Of a stretch of DNA of 64,000 nt, positions 11,995-24,017 are shown piece after piece. The notes under the pieces are model-generated. The model did no database searches. It was not told the DNA's origin and saw only the letters and a list, made by a program, of their open reading frames with translations. The stretch comes from Symsagittifera roscoffensis (lineage: Eukaryota > Xenacoelomorpha > Acoela > Convolutidae). Within the stretch, counting starts at the first letter, position 1; each line of letters starts with the position of its first letter. Where the stretch lies: positions 35,996,540 to 36,060,539 of the forward strand of contig NC_087063.1 in assembly GCF_963678635.1 (NCBI RefSeq). Direction: 5' to 3'. The position numbers were made by a program, and so were the translations under genes.

Positions 11995-12205
11995 TTGTAC
12001 GGTATAATTAGCCACGCATAAATATTTTACGCTACGCTCTCAGCATTATGAAAAAACTCTTCAAAGCGCGCATAATTTAGTCCTGAACATAGCAAATTTG
12101 GCAATTTTCAAAAACCCCCATAATTTTACAAAAAATAATCGGAGGTAAAATATCTTTTTACATTTGAACTCAGGAAGTTGATATCTTTATCTTAAATATG
12201 GTCAA
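11995..12205 (-). repeat. Dispersed repeat, inverted copy of 28.2 kb sequence
   Basis: The reverse complement aligns by eye with 28195-28350. Shared phrases are GATTATTTTTTGTAAA, AAAAAGATAT and ATAATGCTGAGAGCGTA, in the same order. It has no coding content. Type unknown; it may be a decayed transposon. Confidence 0.55.
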
Positions 12206-12650
12206 AAAAAGTTTTGTTGAAAATTATAATTTCGATCAGTGAAAATTGACCGAATAATAAAAAAAACACCGAGCATAAATACTCCGTTTTCTTCGAAAAT
12301 CGGAACAAAAAGGGATGGGGAATCTTGTTGGTCATAATTAAGTGTGAGTCGAGAAAGTACACGAAGACTCGGTTTCCACTTGCGTTATTTAGGATATTTT
12401 TTGCTTGTGTATGCGATTTGTAAGTTCGCAGCTGTTTACATGATAGTTTCTTGATTTTCACTAAGGTTTGTGATGAGGCTTTTTTCTTTGTATAACAGCA
12501 ATTGACATTAGCCTTAAACGATGACCTGAGTGTTTCAGTTCTCTTGAACCAGAATATCTTGTTTAGATCCCTCCGACTATAGAAGACGCTACAGCCTATG
12601 ATGAACTGCTTGAGCAGCTGCAGTCGATCGGATTTGCAAAGCAACCCCAA
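12192..12650 (-). other. 152-codon open frame without ATG, unrecognised
   Basis: The open stretch lacks an ATG until late in the frame. It is rich in Lys, Phe and Ile and ends in a hydrophobic tail. I recognise no domain. Its length is above the local background, so a decayed transposon ORF is possible, but there is no positive motif. Confidence 0.15.
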
Positions 12651-12932
12651 ATGCTCAACCGAAAAGACTTCACATAACTCTAGTTTTATCCTTCGAACAA
12701 AATATCGCTTTCAAAGTTTAATATATACCAGATTTTGAACCATGCTTTCTGTATCTCTTGTCCCTAGATCCATATTTGTTAAGCTCTTAAGAACAAGTAG
12801 TCAATTTCAAATTTACCAGTGTTCTTTTGAAGTGAAAGTGTATGTGTAAATGTTCAAAAGCACCGCATTATAATAACTTCAAAAAATTTGTATAGTGCTT
12901 TATTCAAATCAAATAAAAATCAATCCTTCAAT

Positions 12933-13293
12933 CAGGAGCGGATCTAGGATTTTCTCGAGGGGGGGAGGGCAGATTTTCAAAAAATTTTTGAAAATTTTGT
13001 CGACCTTTTTTTAGGTCGACCGAGATTATTTTTCGAGCTCTCTCTAAGCGCAGTTTACTCCCTGTATTGGCCAAATTTTCTGCGCCGTATTGGCCAAATT
13101 TTCTGCGCCTTTGAAAAAACAGTCCAAACCCCCCCTCCTCAAAATTAGTATATATTAGCGCCAAAGGCGCCTTTAGAAAAACTTTAAAGTCGGTCGGCCA
13201 AAAATGGATTTCTTAGAAAGTACCAAAGGGGGACGGCAGGAGGTCGAATCCCTGAGGGAGGGGCAACCGCCCCCCTCCCTAAATCTGCCCCTG
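12933..13293. mobile_element. hAT-like MITE, 361 bp
   Basis: Starts CAGGAGCGGATCTAGG and ends AAATCTGCCCCTG, flanked by a perfect 8-bp direct repeat CCTTCAAT (12925-12932 and 13294-13301). Relative to 9381-9749 it lies in opposite orientation and shares terminal and internal sequence. No transposase is encoded; short frames inside are shadows of the G/C-rich ends. Confidence 0.85.
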
Positions 13294-13504
13294 CCTTCAA
13301 TGTAAACATTTGAATCAATGCTCGCATGTTGGTTGTCTTATGTACCAAATGAATGACATCAATTCAGCATAAGCTACAGAGAAATTTCAAATGTTTTGCA
13401 AAGCGATTCATTTGATAAAATGGTTTGATATTTTTCAAGGTTACATCTCAAACACTTAGGTTCCTGCGAATCAAGCCATGCTATCAAATAACTTGAACAA
13501 ATCA

Positions 13505-14000
13505 ATGATTCATCGCTGGATGAGGTTGCTTAAAACGTAATTTATATCGACCTGGTTCATCCTATAAACGAACTTGAACTGATTCGAAGTTTCATTGATT
13601 GATGAGGCTGCTAAAGAAACTTGAATGTTGAACGTGAACCGAATGAAATTAACTGAAACGTTTAATGTGTCATCGCTTGATGAGCTTGCGTAAAAAGTTC
13701 AGGCTTTTTCGATACTACAAGACAACCTGAATAAAATCGAAGTTTCATCGCCTGATGAGATTTCATAAGCAAACCTTAATCATTTGCATGTCGAATCTTG
13801 CTTCCAAGTTTTTTAGTATAACTCAAAGCTTAGAAAAACTCTAATTTTTTGCTAACCGGTTTAGCAAGGAAATAGTTTGAAGTGATTCAAAGTTTCATCG
13901 AAATGAAAAGAACTAAAAATTGATTGATTTTGAGCCGATGCATGCCATAAAATCAGTCAAAACAATTAAAAGTTTCATTGTTTGATGAGGCTGCTTAAAC
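13505..14000. repeat. Decayed ~78-bp tandem array
   Basis: The motif GTTTCATCGCTTGATGAGGC, often palindromic in its core (TCATCgcttGATGA), occurs at about 13510, 13592, 13670, 13745, 13894 and 13975. Spacings are 82, 78, 75, 149 (two units) and 81 bp. Units also carry versions of GCTGCTTAAA and of AACCGATTCATG. Units are strongly diverged, and the array may extend on to about 14350 in weaker form. Confidence 0.6.
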
Positions 14001-15071
14001 GAACTTTATTTTATTTGCCAACCGATTCATGTTACGAAGTGTTTTGTTGCAAAAAGTCATCAACAGCTTCAGGCTATGAATTTATTTAGAAATATCAAGG
14101 TTAACTTGAAATAATTGGAAGGTTATCAATTAATGATCAGGATCATTTTTAAGTTGTGCAAACCTATTCATGCTTTAAATATAGTTGGAATGTTTTGAAG
14201 CTTCGTTGCATGCTGAAACGTTATAAACATTTTTTCGATCAGATTCAGCAACGAAATGTTTTGAAATGTGTCATCACAAGAAGTTTCATCTCAAGACAAT
14301 TTTGTTCAAAAAACCTAATTGTTCGCGAACCGATACAAGTAATTGAAATTACTTCTGATAAATACTCTAGCGTCAGCTTAGTGTATCATTAAGAAACTTC
14401 TTTTTTTTTTCTAATCTAAGTCGAAAATATTGGTGCCACTTTTGGGGCACTCTTACAGCTTTTTGGTAGCATGTGCTTTGACAGTCAAATAATAATAATT
14501 TAACACATTTGATGCATTTTTGGATCATCAAATGAACCGAAAAAAGCTGTTTGTTTCAAACAACAACAATATAAACTCGATTTCAGAAATTTTCGATTCC
14601 AATATATCAATTTTATGAAATGCATAGTTTGTACATAATGTGGCTTTATGCTTTGCGGTTTGCTACATGCAAAGTTAGTGTGGATGCCTTCAGTTTGTTA
14701 TATTCCAAATTATTACTTGCAAAATTGAGTCTATTTGTATTTGGTGCCACTTTTGCTGAATGGCATTGGCAGCTTATTAGCATATGTAGCTGCTTTATTC
14801 GTGACTAGTGTTTGTCGGTGGTTGAGCGTGCGTGGCTGAGTGTTTAGTGCGTGAGACTCAAAATCGCTTGATTGCAGTAGGTCGCTGAGTTAGTTGGGAA
14901 TTCGCCCTCGAAAAACTTTATAGACGCCCCTGTATAATGGAATGCATTTTTTGTTTTATGAAATCCGCTTGCTACTATTCATGAAGTATTGTGGCTTGAA
15001 AAAAAAAACGAAACATTCAATTGAAATGTGCAGCATTAGATTTAAATTTTTTGACAACTAGGGTAAATTGT

Positions 15072-15284
15072 TTAAAGTCCAGGATCATTGTGCAGCTTTT
15101 TAACAGCCGATTGGAAGAAGCTGAGTCCCCCTTCGCCTTGGGAATTGGCTGCCATCTGTTCCAGCTGACTGGCTCGAGTGCGCCTGTAAAGGGAGGTGTA
15201 AATCGACACTGACTCAACTTCAGAACAGATGTTGAATAATATAACTAGCACTGATAAAAATGAGGCCAATACAAGCTTCGTCAT
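15072..15284 (-). CDS. Candidate small secreted peptide, 70 aa
   Basis: An ATG-initiated frame on the minus strand encodes 70 residues. The N-terminus is a textbook signal peptide: a Lys at position 3, then a hydrophobic core LVLASFLSVLVILFNI, then a polar region with small residues suited to cleavage (CSEVES). The remaining about 45 residues are Ser/Gln-rich with an RRTR basic patch and a C-terminal KKLHNDPGL. Only one Cys occurs, and it is inside the signal region, so it is not a disulfide-rich toxin type. No family was recognised. It is unusual here in having an ATG and a balanced composition. It may be a complete short gene or the first exon of a spliced one. Confidence 0.4.
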   Translation of the reverse strand: MTKLVLASFLSVLVILFNICSEVESVSIYTSLYRRTRASQLEQMAANSQGEGGLSFFQSAVKKLHNDPGL

Positions 15285-15289
15285 TTTAA

Positions 15290-16330
15290 TTGAGGCAAAT
15301 CGAGAAGTTATAGATCAAAAGTAAAAAAAGGGAGTCTCGACTATAGATTTATGCGACGAAAAGTAATAAACGTTTTTCAATTTCCTGTAGATAAAATTTA
15401 GCTGAAGCACTTGAACAATAATTCTGTGACAATACTGCGGTGAGGTTGTGTGGTGAGCTAGAACACAAAGGTATCTACAATGGGACGATAGGCTGCAAAA
15501 TGATAGATGGGAAAATTGCAGTTTGTTTGATTCTATATTTTGAAAAATGTCGGCAAGATAAGATATAATCACTTGGGAGCTGATTGAAACAGCGGATAGG
15601 CAATAAGTTCCGGCACGTCACAAGCTGCACAAAGTCTAGCTACACAGGAATATGGTAGTCTGAAATCAAGTGGTGCTTAAAACACGTGAAATTTGGTTGA
15701 AGTGCTTGAAGCTAAATGGAATGTGTAGCTTTGAAAGAGATATGGAGTTATAAAGACAAGGGTAGGATAAGTGGAGACAATCTAGTTTTCAAGGAGATAT
15801 TAGATCATAAAATGGTAGCTGAAAGCTGAGTGAAATCCTCTCTAGAGCTCTCTAGAGCTGGCAAGTTGCAATGAAATGTAGCCACAGTCGCGGAAAAGAA
15901 GGCAACAATAACACACGGTTAACTTTCCAATGACCTGAATTATATTGAAATCAGTTTACGGACCGTTCGATTATGTTTGACCAATTTGAGCAGATAACGT
16001 ACAAGTGTTCGAAATGGTACAAGAATGTACTACGCTGGAAAAGCTGAAATCCCGAATATAAAATACACGTGTTAAGTGAAAAGTAATTTGGTAAGTCGGC
16101 AATTTCAGAAAGTACGTAGTAGCATTTTTTTGCCCGGGCATAGAGGTAAGACTGCTATAAAATTGTCTGGAGTGAATCTTGTTACGAATATGGGTTGAAT
16201 AACAGACACAAATAAACAAACCCATATTTTCTCTAAGATTTTCACACAATCAAGCTTGCCATTACGTGCATACTTCTATTAAACTAAGTCGTCTTTTTCC
16301 AACGCAGGCGCACATTTTGGTGCAAAGATT
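15290..16330. other. Non-coding DNA, nothing recognised
   Basis: Open stretches on the minus strand (15315-15572 and 15971-16249) show no motif or clear start. This could be the upstream region of the secreted-peptide frame at 15072-15284. No promoter could be called. Confidence 0.3.
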
Positions 16331-16337
16331 CTGCATA

Positions 16338-16947
16338 TAGTGTAAATCTATTCTAATGGACAAAAATAAGCGCAGTTTCAGGTTGTTACTCTCTAAAATA
16401 GTTATTTTCAATGTCCATTATGGACAACATTTACCACGATTTTCAGCAAATATTTGCATAGTCGGAGAGCAAATGATCTGAGGTACCCTCTCTCAAAGTC
16501 TCAGTTTTTGATTTGAAGCACTAATCATTTTTTCCGGGTCTAAAATGCTGCCAGATTTCACCGTCTGCGCTAGATTTTGCATCGTAATAAACTTTTTCGG
16601 AAACGCGGAGTAAAAAATTGTTTGTTCACGCGACGTGAAAAGTTCTCAGCGAGAAAATTTAAGTAATCAGTGTGACAACCTTAGTGAACTCGTCTTTTCT
16701 TGCAATTTCACTCGTTTTGGAAAACTTAGCGCGGATGATGAAAACTGTCATTTTCAGACCCAGAAAAAACGCGTGACTGCTTCAAAATAAAATTTGAGGC
16801 TTTTAGAGAGTAGTTCAGATCATTTGCTGTCGGTTGATATAGAAAATTTGTTAAAATTCTAAGTAAATTTTGTCCAAAATTGTCCTTAAAGTTAGGCATT
16901 TTAAGAAAAAAAAACTATGTTTCCAATTAACTTTGTCCACTAGTGTA
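16338..16947. mobile_element. Fold-back/MITE-like element with long inverted arms
   Basis: Inner arms at about 16455-16560 and 16740-16845 are imperfect inverted repeats. Shared phrases on opposite strands are AGCAAATGATCTGA, TTTTTTCCGGGTCT and a TTTGAAGCA segment. The outer ends carry a CTAATGGACAAA motif on the left and TTTGTCCACTAG on the right, a weaker inverted pair, with TA next to the right end. No transposase is present. This is a non-autonomous DNA-transposon or fold-back structure; the superfamily is uncertain (the ends resemble Tc1/mariner-type ends). Confidence 0.55.
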
Positions 16948-16949
16948 TC

Positions 16950-19800
16950 TCTATTTTAACTTCTTGTCGAGCAGCCAAAGGCTTACCCAACTGTTATTTA
17001 TGTAGGAGATAAGCAACAGCTAAATTTTGTATCGCGAATGTTTGTGAACAAATCGAGAAACGCAGTGTCGAGATGTGAGCAAAATTCGAGATGCAAAATA
17101 AGTTGCTGCTTTTTGTTATGAAACACATGTGAACAATTTGAACAAAATGCCACATTTGAAAAAAATTTCAAGCTAACACGTCATTTTTACTTTCTAAATT
17201 GCTTTGTTTAATTGTTCTAGGAAAGATATTGCATAAAAGCTTCCACTTCTTGTTTGAAAAACTAGTCCAAAATTTGAAACACCAGTGAGATATTTAAATA
17301 TTGCACTAGTGTTTCAATAATTGCTTTAGTTTTTCAGGTTTTGTACTACTGATTTGCATTGGTTTTTCAAAAATAAAAAATACTGAACACTTGTGTTTTG
17401 TTTAAATTTGATTAAGCTAAAAAAATTTTTTACAACAATTCATTTCTTAAACTTTTACGCGCGTCCGAATTGTCGAACCGCCAACTGTGAGGTTGCTAGC
17501 AAGCTTTATTATCACTTAAGTCACAATGCTACAGTTTTGAAACACATCAATTGCCGCTTGATGTCTAAGAAAAAAGAGTCCTCTGTTGGTACCCTCAGTC
17601 TAATATTAGTTAGCTTCACTAAATTCGCTATTTTTGGAGGGAGATTTAATTTCCTGAAAGGGTGGACTAAAGAGGGTATTCTCCTTTCATTTTAAAGAAC
17701 GGCCAAATGTTAACAAGCAGGACCCGAATTTAAGTTGAATAACTATTTTTCGTTGTTAACCATTTCTGAGAAAAAGGAGGAAATAAATTAATCAGAGAGG
17801 TTCGCTTCATTTCAGCAATTTCTTCTGAAAACCGACAGAATTTCAAAAACTTTTATGCCAACATTGACATCTTTACCAAGGCCTGTGATCACATGGTGCA
17901 GGAGTTGGTTAGATGCTGTAAACCAAAATTAAAAATTTGAAACTGCGCAAATGTTACCAGAGATTCAAAATACTCGGGTTTTCTCTCAGACTCGTGATAT
18001 TTCTCAAAAAAGAAATGAAATGATTGAAATGATTTTTTTTGCTGTTACGACAGCAGGTTTTGTTGCAACAATACGAGTTTCAATTACCTTTTCATCAACT
18101 AGCTCAAAAACTTTCACTCTTCTCTCTTATTTTTTTAGAGAAACAAGCAAGGTTGTAGGCAAAGTCCAAATTTTGAAAATAGAGCAAATTCAAAAATTAT
18201 CGAACACGTAACTCTAGCTTTAGCAGGGATCTAGATGTGCTTCATCGGTTCTTAACATTTATCAATTTTTTTTCGACTTTTTTTTATAACTGTGTTGTAT
18301 CGTAAGTGGTGCGAATCTCCGCTTCGCCTCTGTGTACAAGAAGTACAAACAGATGTGGCCAGCGTCTCGGATCCATGGATATCCTTGACTGCTCGTATAA
18401 CTCATGGAGTTGATATTTTCAGTAAAGCATTTTTTTTGGTTAAAATTATTAATTTAATCGCAGAAGATTGGTTGAACAAAAAACCATCCCAATCAAAAAA
18501 GATCCGCATTTTTTCACGATTTCTTACGACAAATACTTTTTCACGTCTGATCTTGAAAACTATTAGTCAGAAACGCTCAGCAAAAAGTCAAAAGTTGACT
18601 GAATAAAAAAATGCACCGAAGCATAATTATTTTGCACTGTTCTCGAAAGCCGGAAACATAAATCAGAAACCGCCACGGCTAGGTGGTTAGTTCGTATTAC
18701 TTTTGAGCCGGGTGTCCAAGTTTGCAACAGGCCTTCAAAATTTCAAAATTCAAAAATTGTTTTCAAGGCATTTCGTAGCGTTTTCTTGAATTTTTCACTT
18801 TTGACTGGTTTTGCACAGTGCCTGTATGAAAATAGAGACAATTTTTTCGTAATTTGTTTTTTTCGTGACATTTTTATCGAGTTGAAAGACTACCCTATCA
18901 AATATGAGATGAAAATTTCAATCGAAGGAAACGGTTCCGAGAATTTTTCCTGCAGAAGCGGTTATTCCTTTTTTATTGTATTTTTTGTCTCTGGGATAAT
19001 TAAAAATTAGTCAAAATTTAAAAAATGTTTATAAAATTGTTCAAATTGTGAGCAATTTTTGAAATTATGAAAAATATATCATAAATAAAAACTTATGATC
19101 ATATTTGTTTAAAATAATTATCATACATGTTTGTAAAATTGTTCAAAGTTTCAATAGAACGAAGCGGTTGCGCGATTTTTTTTCCTGCAGCAGTGATTGG
19201 TCCTTATTGTTTTTGTATTTTTTGTCAGGGAAAATTTAATTTTGTGAGAGTAAAAAAATGTTCGTGAAATTGTTCAAATTGTGATGATATTTTGTTTCAA
19301 AAAAAATTTGACATAACTGTTTTGGTCAATTTATTAGTCATAAAATCAATTAATATTTTTTACTGTCAATTGTGATGTCTTAATTATTTCTTGAAAAAAA
19401 ACTAGTTCAAGAATGTTGCTCGGTCAGACATTGTTTTTTGCATGGATTTTTGGTGATACATTACAATAGGTGGTAGTTTCAATTTCAATAGCCTGATCGC
19501 TTTTTGTTATTTTTTGCACATTATTTATAATTAGTTTCATAAGCCAAAATTTTTGGCAAAAGAAGTGTAAAATTTGAGTTTTTTTATAGCGTTTCATTTG
19601 GCAGAGTAATGTATTGACAAAAACTATCTTAGCAGTAAAAGCAATTGATGAAAAATGAAATGACTATATTAAGAATTATAGTTCTCAAGTTTGATACACG
19701 CACTGTTTTCAAAATTTTTTACCTATTGTAACTTATCACCAGATTTTTTTTTATAACTGCTTCTGATCATAGCTAAAGGTAATAAGATACCTTCCATGCC
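16950..19800. other. Non-coding A+T-rich DNA
   Basis: Open stretches at 17393-17695, 17951-18211 and 18292-18606 were read and show no recognisable domain. The first and third lack an ATG start. Nothing else was identified. Confidence 0.35.
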
Positions 19801-19803
19801 TAG

Positions 19804-20060
19804 CAGGTGCAGATTTAGAGGGTAACGCCTCCCTTCTTATGAGTTTCCTCAACAACCAAAGGGTCCAGTTAGGCATTATTTTATGACATTCATATCAGGC
19901 TGACCAACCGTGAGATTTTTCCAAAAATGCGCCAATAATTTAAAATTTTGAAAGAGAGCGCGCACCGAAAAAACGCTATTTTTTGTCAACATTTTCCAAA
20001 AAGTGCCCGAAAACAAAAACGTCCTTTTTGACCTTTTTTTAAAAAAAAAAATTGCGTGAG
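19804..20060. mobile_element. Degraded copy of the hAT-like MITE
   Basis: The left end CAGGTGCAGATTTAGAGGG and the internal AAAGGGTCCA and GGCTGACCAACC segments align with the intact MITEs at 9381-9749 and 12933-13293. The right end and flanking duplication are not recognisable. Confidence 0.45.
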
Positions 20061-20224
20061 CTTAGCGTTTTCCGAATGAAAATTATGTCTCAGTTTTTCC
20101 TGATTAAAAGAAAAAGCGGCTATCTAGACGCTAATGAGCAATTATGAATTATGACCTCGGCTAATTTATTTTTGCTAGTGCTTAACTAATCGTTGAAAAA
20201 GTAGGTTGTGGTGGTTGTAACAGT

Positions 20225-20420
20225 ACCTAGATGGATGTTGGGGGTAGGAAGGGTGCGGACATTCCATTTTTTTCTACGTTTCCATCGTCGGCCGACCAAC
20301 CCTTGAATTTTTCTTAAAGCCCTTTAGGTGCCACTATAAAGTTTTTCTGAAAGGAGTGCCGATAAAAATGGCACAAAAACTGCCCTTCAGCCTGCCTTTT
20401 TCAACAATTTACTAAAACTC
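20225..20420. mobile_element. Degraded fragment of the hAT-like MITE
   Basis: The internal segment GTCGGCCGACCAACCC followed by TTTTTCTTAAAGCCC matches the interior of the MITE at 12933-13293 read in reverse complement. Ends are lost. Confidence 0.4.
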
Positions 20421-21063
20421 CGAAAGTTTGTTTTCTAATTTTTTTTAAAAAATTTTATCATTGTTTTTTTATTTCATATTGGAATCAACATTTCATCTGA
20501 TTTCAATAGGTTCACTGAAATTTCATATTTTGATGATCAATAAAAATCGTTTTTTCTTGCCTTGCTTCTCTTCGTGAAATTGATAGACTCATCAGCATAT
20601 TTTTTGCTTACGATCAGCAAGATTTATATTTTCTCCTCAGAGAACCAATGCATAAAATCAATTGTTGTGTCTAATAAAAGTTTTAGCTGAAAACTAAATC
20701 TCTTTTTTTTGAAAGACTATTCAGACACTAATGAGCAGTTAAGCCATCAGTTGATTTTTTCCTGTTAATAATCAAGCTATAACCATTTTGCTTATATTTT
20801 TAACCCCTGAAAGTGAGGAAGAACTCTGTCTTCTAGGCCTAGGTGATTTTTACTTTATATTCGAAACTCAAAATGTTTTCTGGTGTGTTTTACTTCTTCT
20901 GATTCAACGCAAAATCATGTTCGACAAATACTCATCGGAAGAGGCAGTATCATGTGTGAAATTGAACCCTTTTAATTTTGATTTGAACTGTTACAGACTT
21001 TATCAGAAAGTTATACTACTGTAGATAAAAAACGGTTTGAGTTTTTATTTTAAGCTTTTTTAC

Positions 21064-23378
21064 GAGCAAACAGAGCAAATGAGTAGGTTTTGGCAACGAG
21101 AAACTTAATATAAGCACCAACTTGGGAACAAAATTTGAAAAAATGAAAACCTTTTCTGCAAAAAAAACGAGCAATTTTTCGGAAATCTTTTTAGATTTTT
21201 TATTATTTTATTGACATTTTGGAGATTTCTTATTTTTGAATATGCTTTATATACTGTAAGCTTTCGGTAACGTTTTTTTATCACATCATAGACGAAAAAA
21301 AAATTAAAATAAAAACTGCTAAAAAAGCAATCGGCTATCCTTGTTTACTTTTAAATCTATTATTTTAAATCAATTTTTAAAATACAAGGTAAAAGACAGT
21401 TCTAAAAGACAAAATTTAGGAACAAAAGCTATATTTTCGGTTCCATAATTTTGCAAGTCAGCTCAAGCAAACAGCTAAATGCGGTTTATTTTGCAAGTTG
21501 GGCGAAACATTCTGTGCTACTTGTACCACTGCCAGCAAATTTTGTTGGATAAAAGCTCCTCTTCCGATCGATCAGATAGGTTTTTAGAAAATGCAGTGGC
21601 ATTGGGTAGATTTTTATCACTTCAATTCGCGAAAAAAAATGTGAATGATCAATCGTGCTACACGCGAAAAAGTTTCTGTCAGTAATTCAGCTTTTGGAAA
21701 TAATTTAGAGGAGCAAACTTCTAAGACAATTGGCTTTTTTCATTCTTCCCTCCCCCACCTTAAAAATTTTCCAACATTGAAAGTGACTCACGGGTAGTTG
21801 TGGCTAAACGCGTCAACATAAGATATGAAAAAAGCAGCAATTCGAGCAAACAGAGCAAATTAGTAGGTTTTGGCAACAGGCAACTTAATATAAGCACCAA
21901 ATTGGGAACACAATTTGAAAAAATGAAAACCTTTTCTGCAAAAAAACGAGCAACTTTTCGGAAATCTTTTTAGATTTTTTTTTTGACTTTTTGGAGATTT
22001 CTTATTTTTGAAAATGCCTAATATACTGTAAGCTTTCGGTAACGTTTTTTTATCACATCAAAGACAAAAAAATTTAAATAAAAACTGCTAAAAAAGCAAT
22101 CGGCTATCCTTGCTTACTTTTAAATCTATTATTTTAAATCAATTTGTAAAATACAAGTTAAAGGACAGTTCTAAAAAACAAAATTCAAGAACAAAAAATA
22201 TATTTTTGGTTCCATAATTTTGCGAATCAGCTCAAGCAAACAGCTAAACGCGGACTATTTTGCAAGTTGGGCGAAACATTCTGTGCTACTTGTACCACTG
22301 CCGGCAAATTTTGTTGAATAAAAGCTCTTCCTCCGATCGACCACCTAGGTTTTTAGAAAATGCAATGGCATTGGATAGATTTCTATCCCTTCAATTCGAG
22401 AAAAAAATATGAATGATCAATCGTGCTACACGCGAAAAAGTTTCTGTCAGTAATTCAGATTTTGGAATTAATTTAGAAAAGCAAATTCTAAGACAGTTGG
22501 CTTTTTTCATTCTTCCCTCCCCCACCTTGTAAATTTTCCACTATTAAAAGTGACTCACGTGTAGTTGTGGCTAAACGCGTAAGGTTACAACATAAGATAT
22601 GAAAAAGCAGCAATTCGAGCAAAAGAGCAAATGAGTAGGTTTTGGCAACGAGCAACTTAATATAAGCACCAACTTGGGAACAAAATTTGAAAAAATGAAA
22701 ACCTTTTCTGCAAAAAAACTTTTCGGAAATCTTTTTGGATTTTTTATTATTTTTTTGATTTTTTGGAGATTTCACATTTTTGAACATGCCTTATATACTG
22801 TAAGCTTTCGGTAACGTTTTTTTATCACATCAAAGACAAAAAAATTTTAGATAAAAACTGCTAAAAAAGCAATCGGCTATCCTTGCTTACTTTTAAATCT
22901 ATTATTTTAATCAATTTGTAAAATACAAGGTAAAAGACAGTTCAAAAAGACAATATGCACGAACAAAACTATATTTTCGGTTCCATAATTTTGCGAATCA
23001 GCTCAAGCAAACAGCTAAACGCGGACTATTTTGCAAATTGGGCGAAACATTCTGAGCTACTTGTACCACTGCGGGCAAATTTTGTTGGATAAAAGCTCCT
23101 CTTCCGATCGACCACCTAGGTTTTTAGAAAATGCAATGGCATTGGGTTGGTTTTTATCACTTCAATTCGAGAAAAAAATATGAAAGATCAATCGTGCTAC
23201 ACGCGAAAAAGTTTCTGTCAGTAAGTCAGATTTTGGAAATAATTTAGAAGAGCAAACTTCTAAGACAATTGGCTTTTTTCATTCTTCCCTCCCCCACCTT
23301 GTAAATTTTCCACTTTTAAAAGTGACTCACGTGTAGTTGTGGCTAAACGCGTAAGGCTACAACATAAGATATGAAAAA
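21064..23378. repeat. Three-copy tandem array, ~775-bp unit
   Basis: Units begin at about 21064, 21844 and 22617, each with a version of GAGCAAACAGAGCAAATGAG, and run to about 23378. Units keep the same order of landmarks: AACTTAATATAAGCACCAA, AAAAGCAATCGGCTATCCTT, CAATCGTGCTACACGCG and CTCCCCCACCTT. They differ by scattered substitutions and small indels. No frame is conserved across units, so it looks non-coding. It is a satellite-like or segmental tandem triplication. Confidence 0.9.
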
Positions 23379-24017
23379 AACGTGTTCACAGTTATTCGTT
23401 TGTTCACCATGCCAAGTTTCCTGGCCTTATTACAATGTTAAAGTAGGTTTTCAAAGTTGAAATTCAAAGGTGTGGGGAGTGGAAAAGAGCCAGCTTAGAA
23501 CCTGACCACAATTCTGTATAAAAGAACCAAATATAAAGAACTTTGACAAGGTCAATTGAATCAATTGGGTTATTTCAATACTTTTATAGATTTCAAACAA
23601 TTTTAATATTGAATTTTGAATAATAAATTGAAAAGTCAAGGAATTGGACAACCTTGATGTACAAATCAAGCTTCAAGCTTTGTACAACTACAAATTTAAA
23701 ATACTCTTCCAAAAAAACACTAGTGTTTTAGAGGAGTTTTCAAAAAACTGATCTAAGCATTCTTGTTATGGAATCTGCTTATAGTCTGAAAATACACTGT
23801 TTAGTCTCGTAATGACCTTCGGACACTTCTGTTCAATCCTAAGAGAAGTATTCGTAATCAACTAAGATGAATAGAGAAACATTTCAAATAGGATATCACT
23901 GGTCTCTGTCAAATGCTCAAGATGTCCTTCCTGTGATCACGGGGAGCGGCGGTGAAGTGGATACTTCTCCGCCAATCGATCGAAAGATCGGATATTCCAC
24001 CTCTCAATCGAAAGGAG
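23379..24017. other. Unique DNA with an ATG frame of about 50 codons
   Basis: At 23867-24017 an ATG-initiated plus-strand frame is comparatively G+C-rich (including a GGAGCGGCGGTGAAGTGG stretch) and runs into the left end of the inverted-repeat element at 24018. An open 35-codon stretch follows that element's right end. No family was recognised. Position 23768-23815 shares the phrase GGAATCTGCTTA and a CTCGTAATG end with 27920-27965. Confidence 0.3.

Noticed and set aside
13590..13760. CTGATGAG-like sequences suggesting hammerhead ribozymes
   Set aside because: Most units read TTGATGAG, the GAAA core is absent or out of place, and stems II and III do not form.
14833..14900. tRNA-Leu-like stretch (TGGCTGAGTGTTTAG, then GACTCAAAATC)
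   Set aside because: Resembles a type II tRNA 5' half but the T arm and B box are not recognisable; too degenerate to call.
18668..18735. GGCTAGGTGGTTAG, A-box-like
   Set aside because: No acceptable B box or T arm at the right distance.
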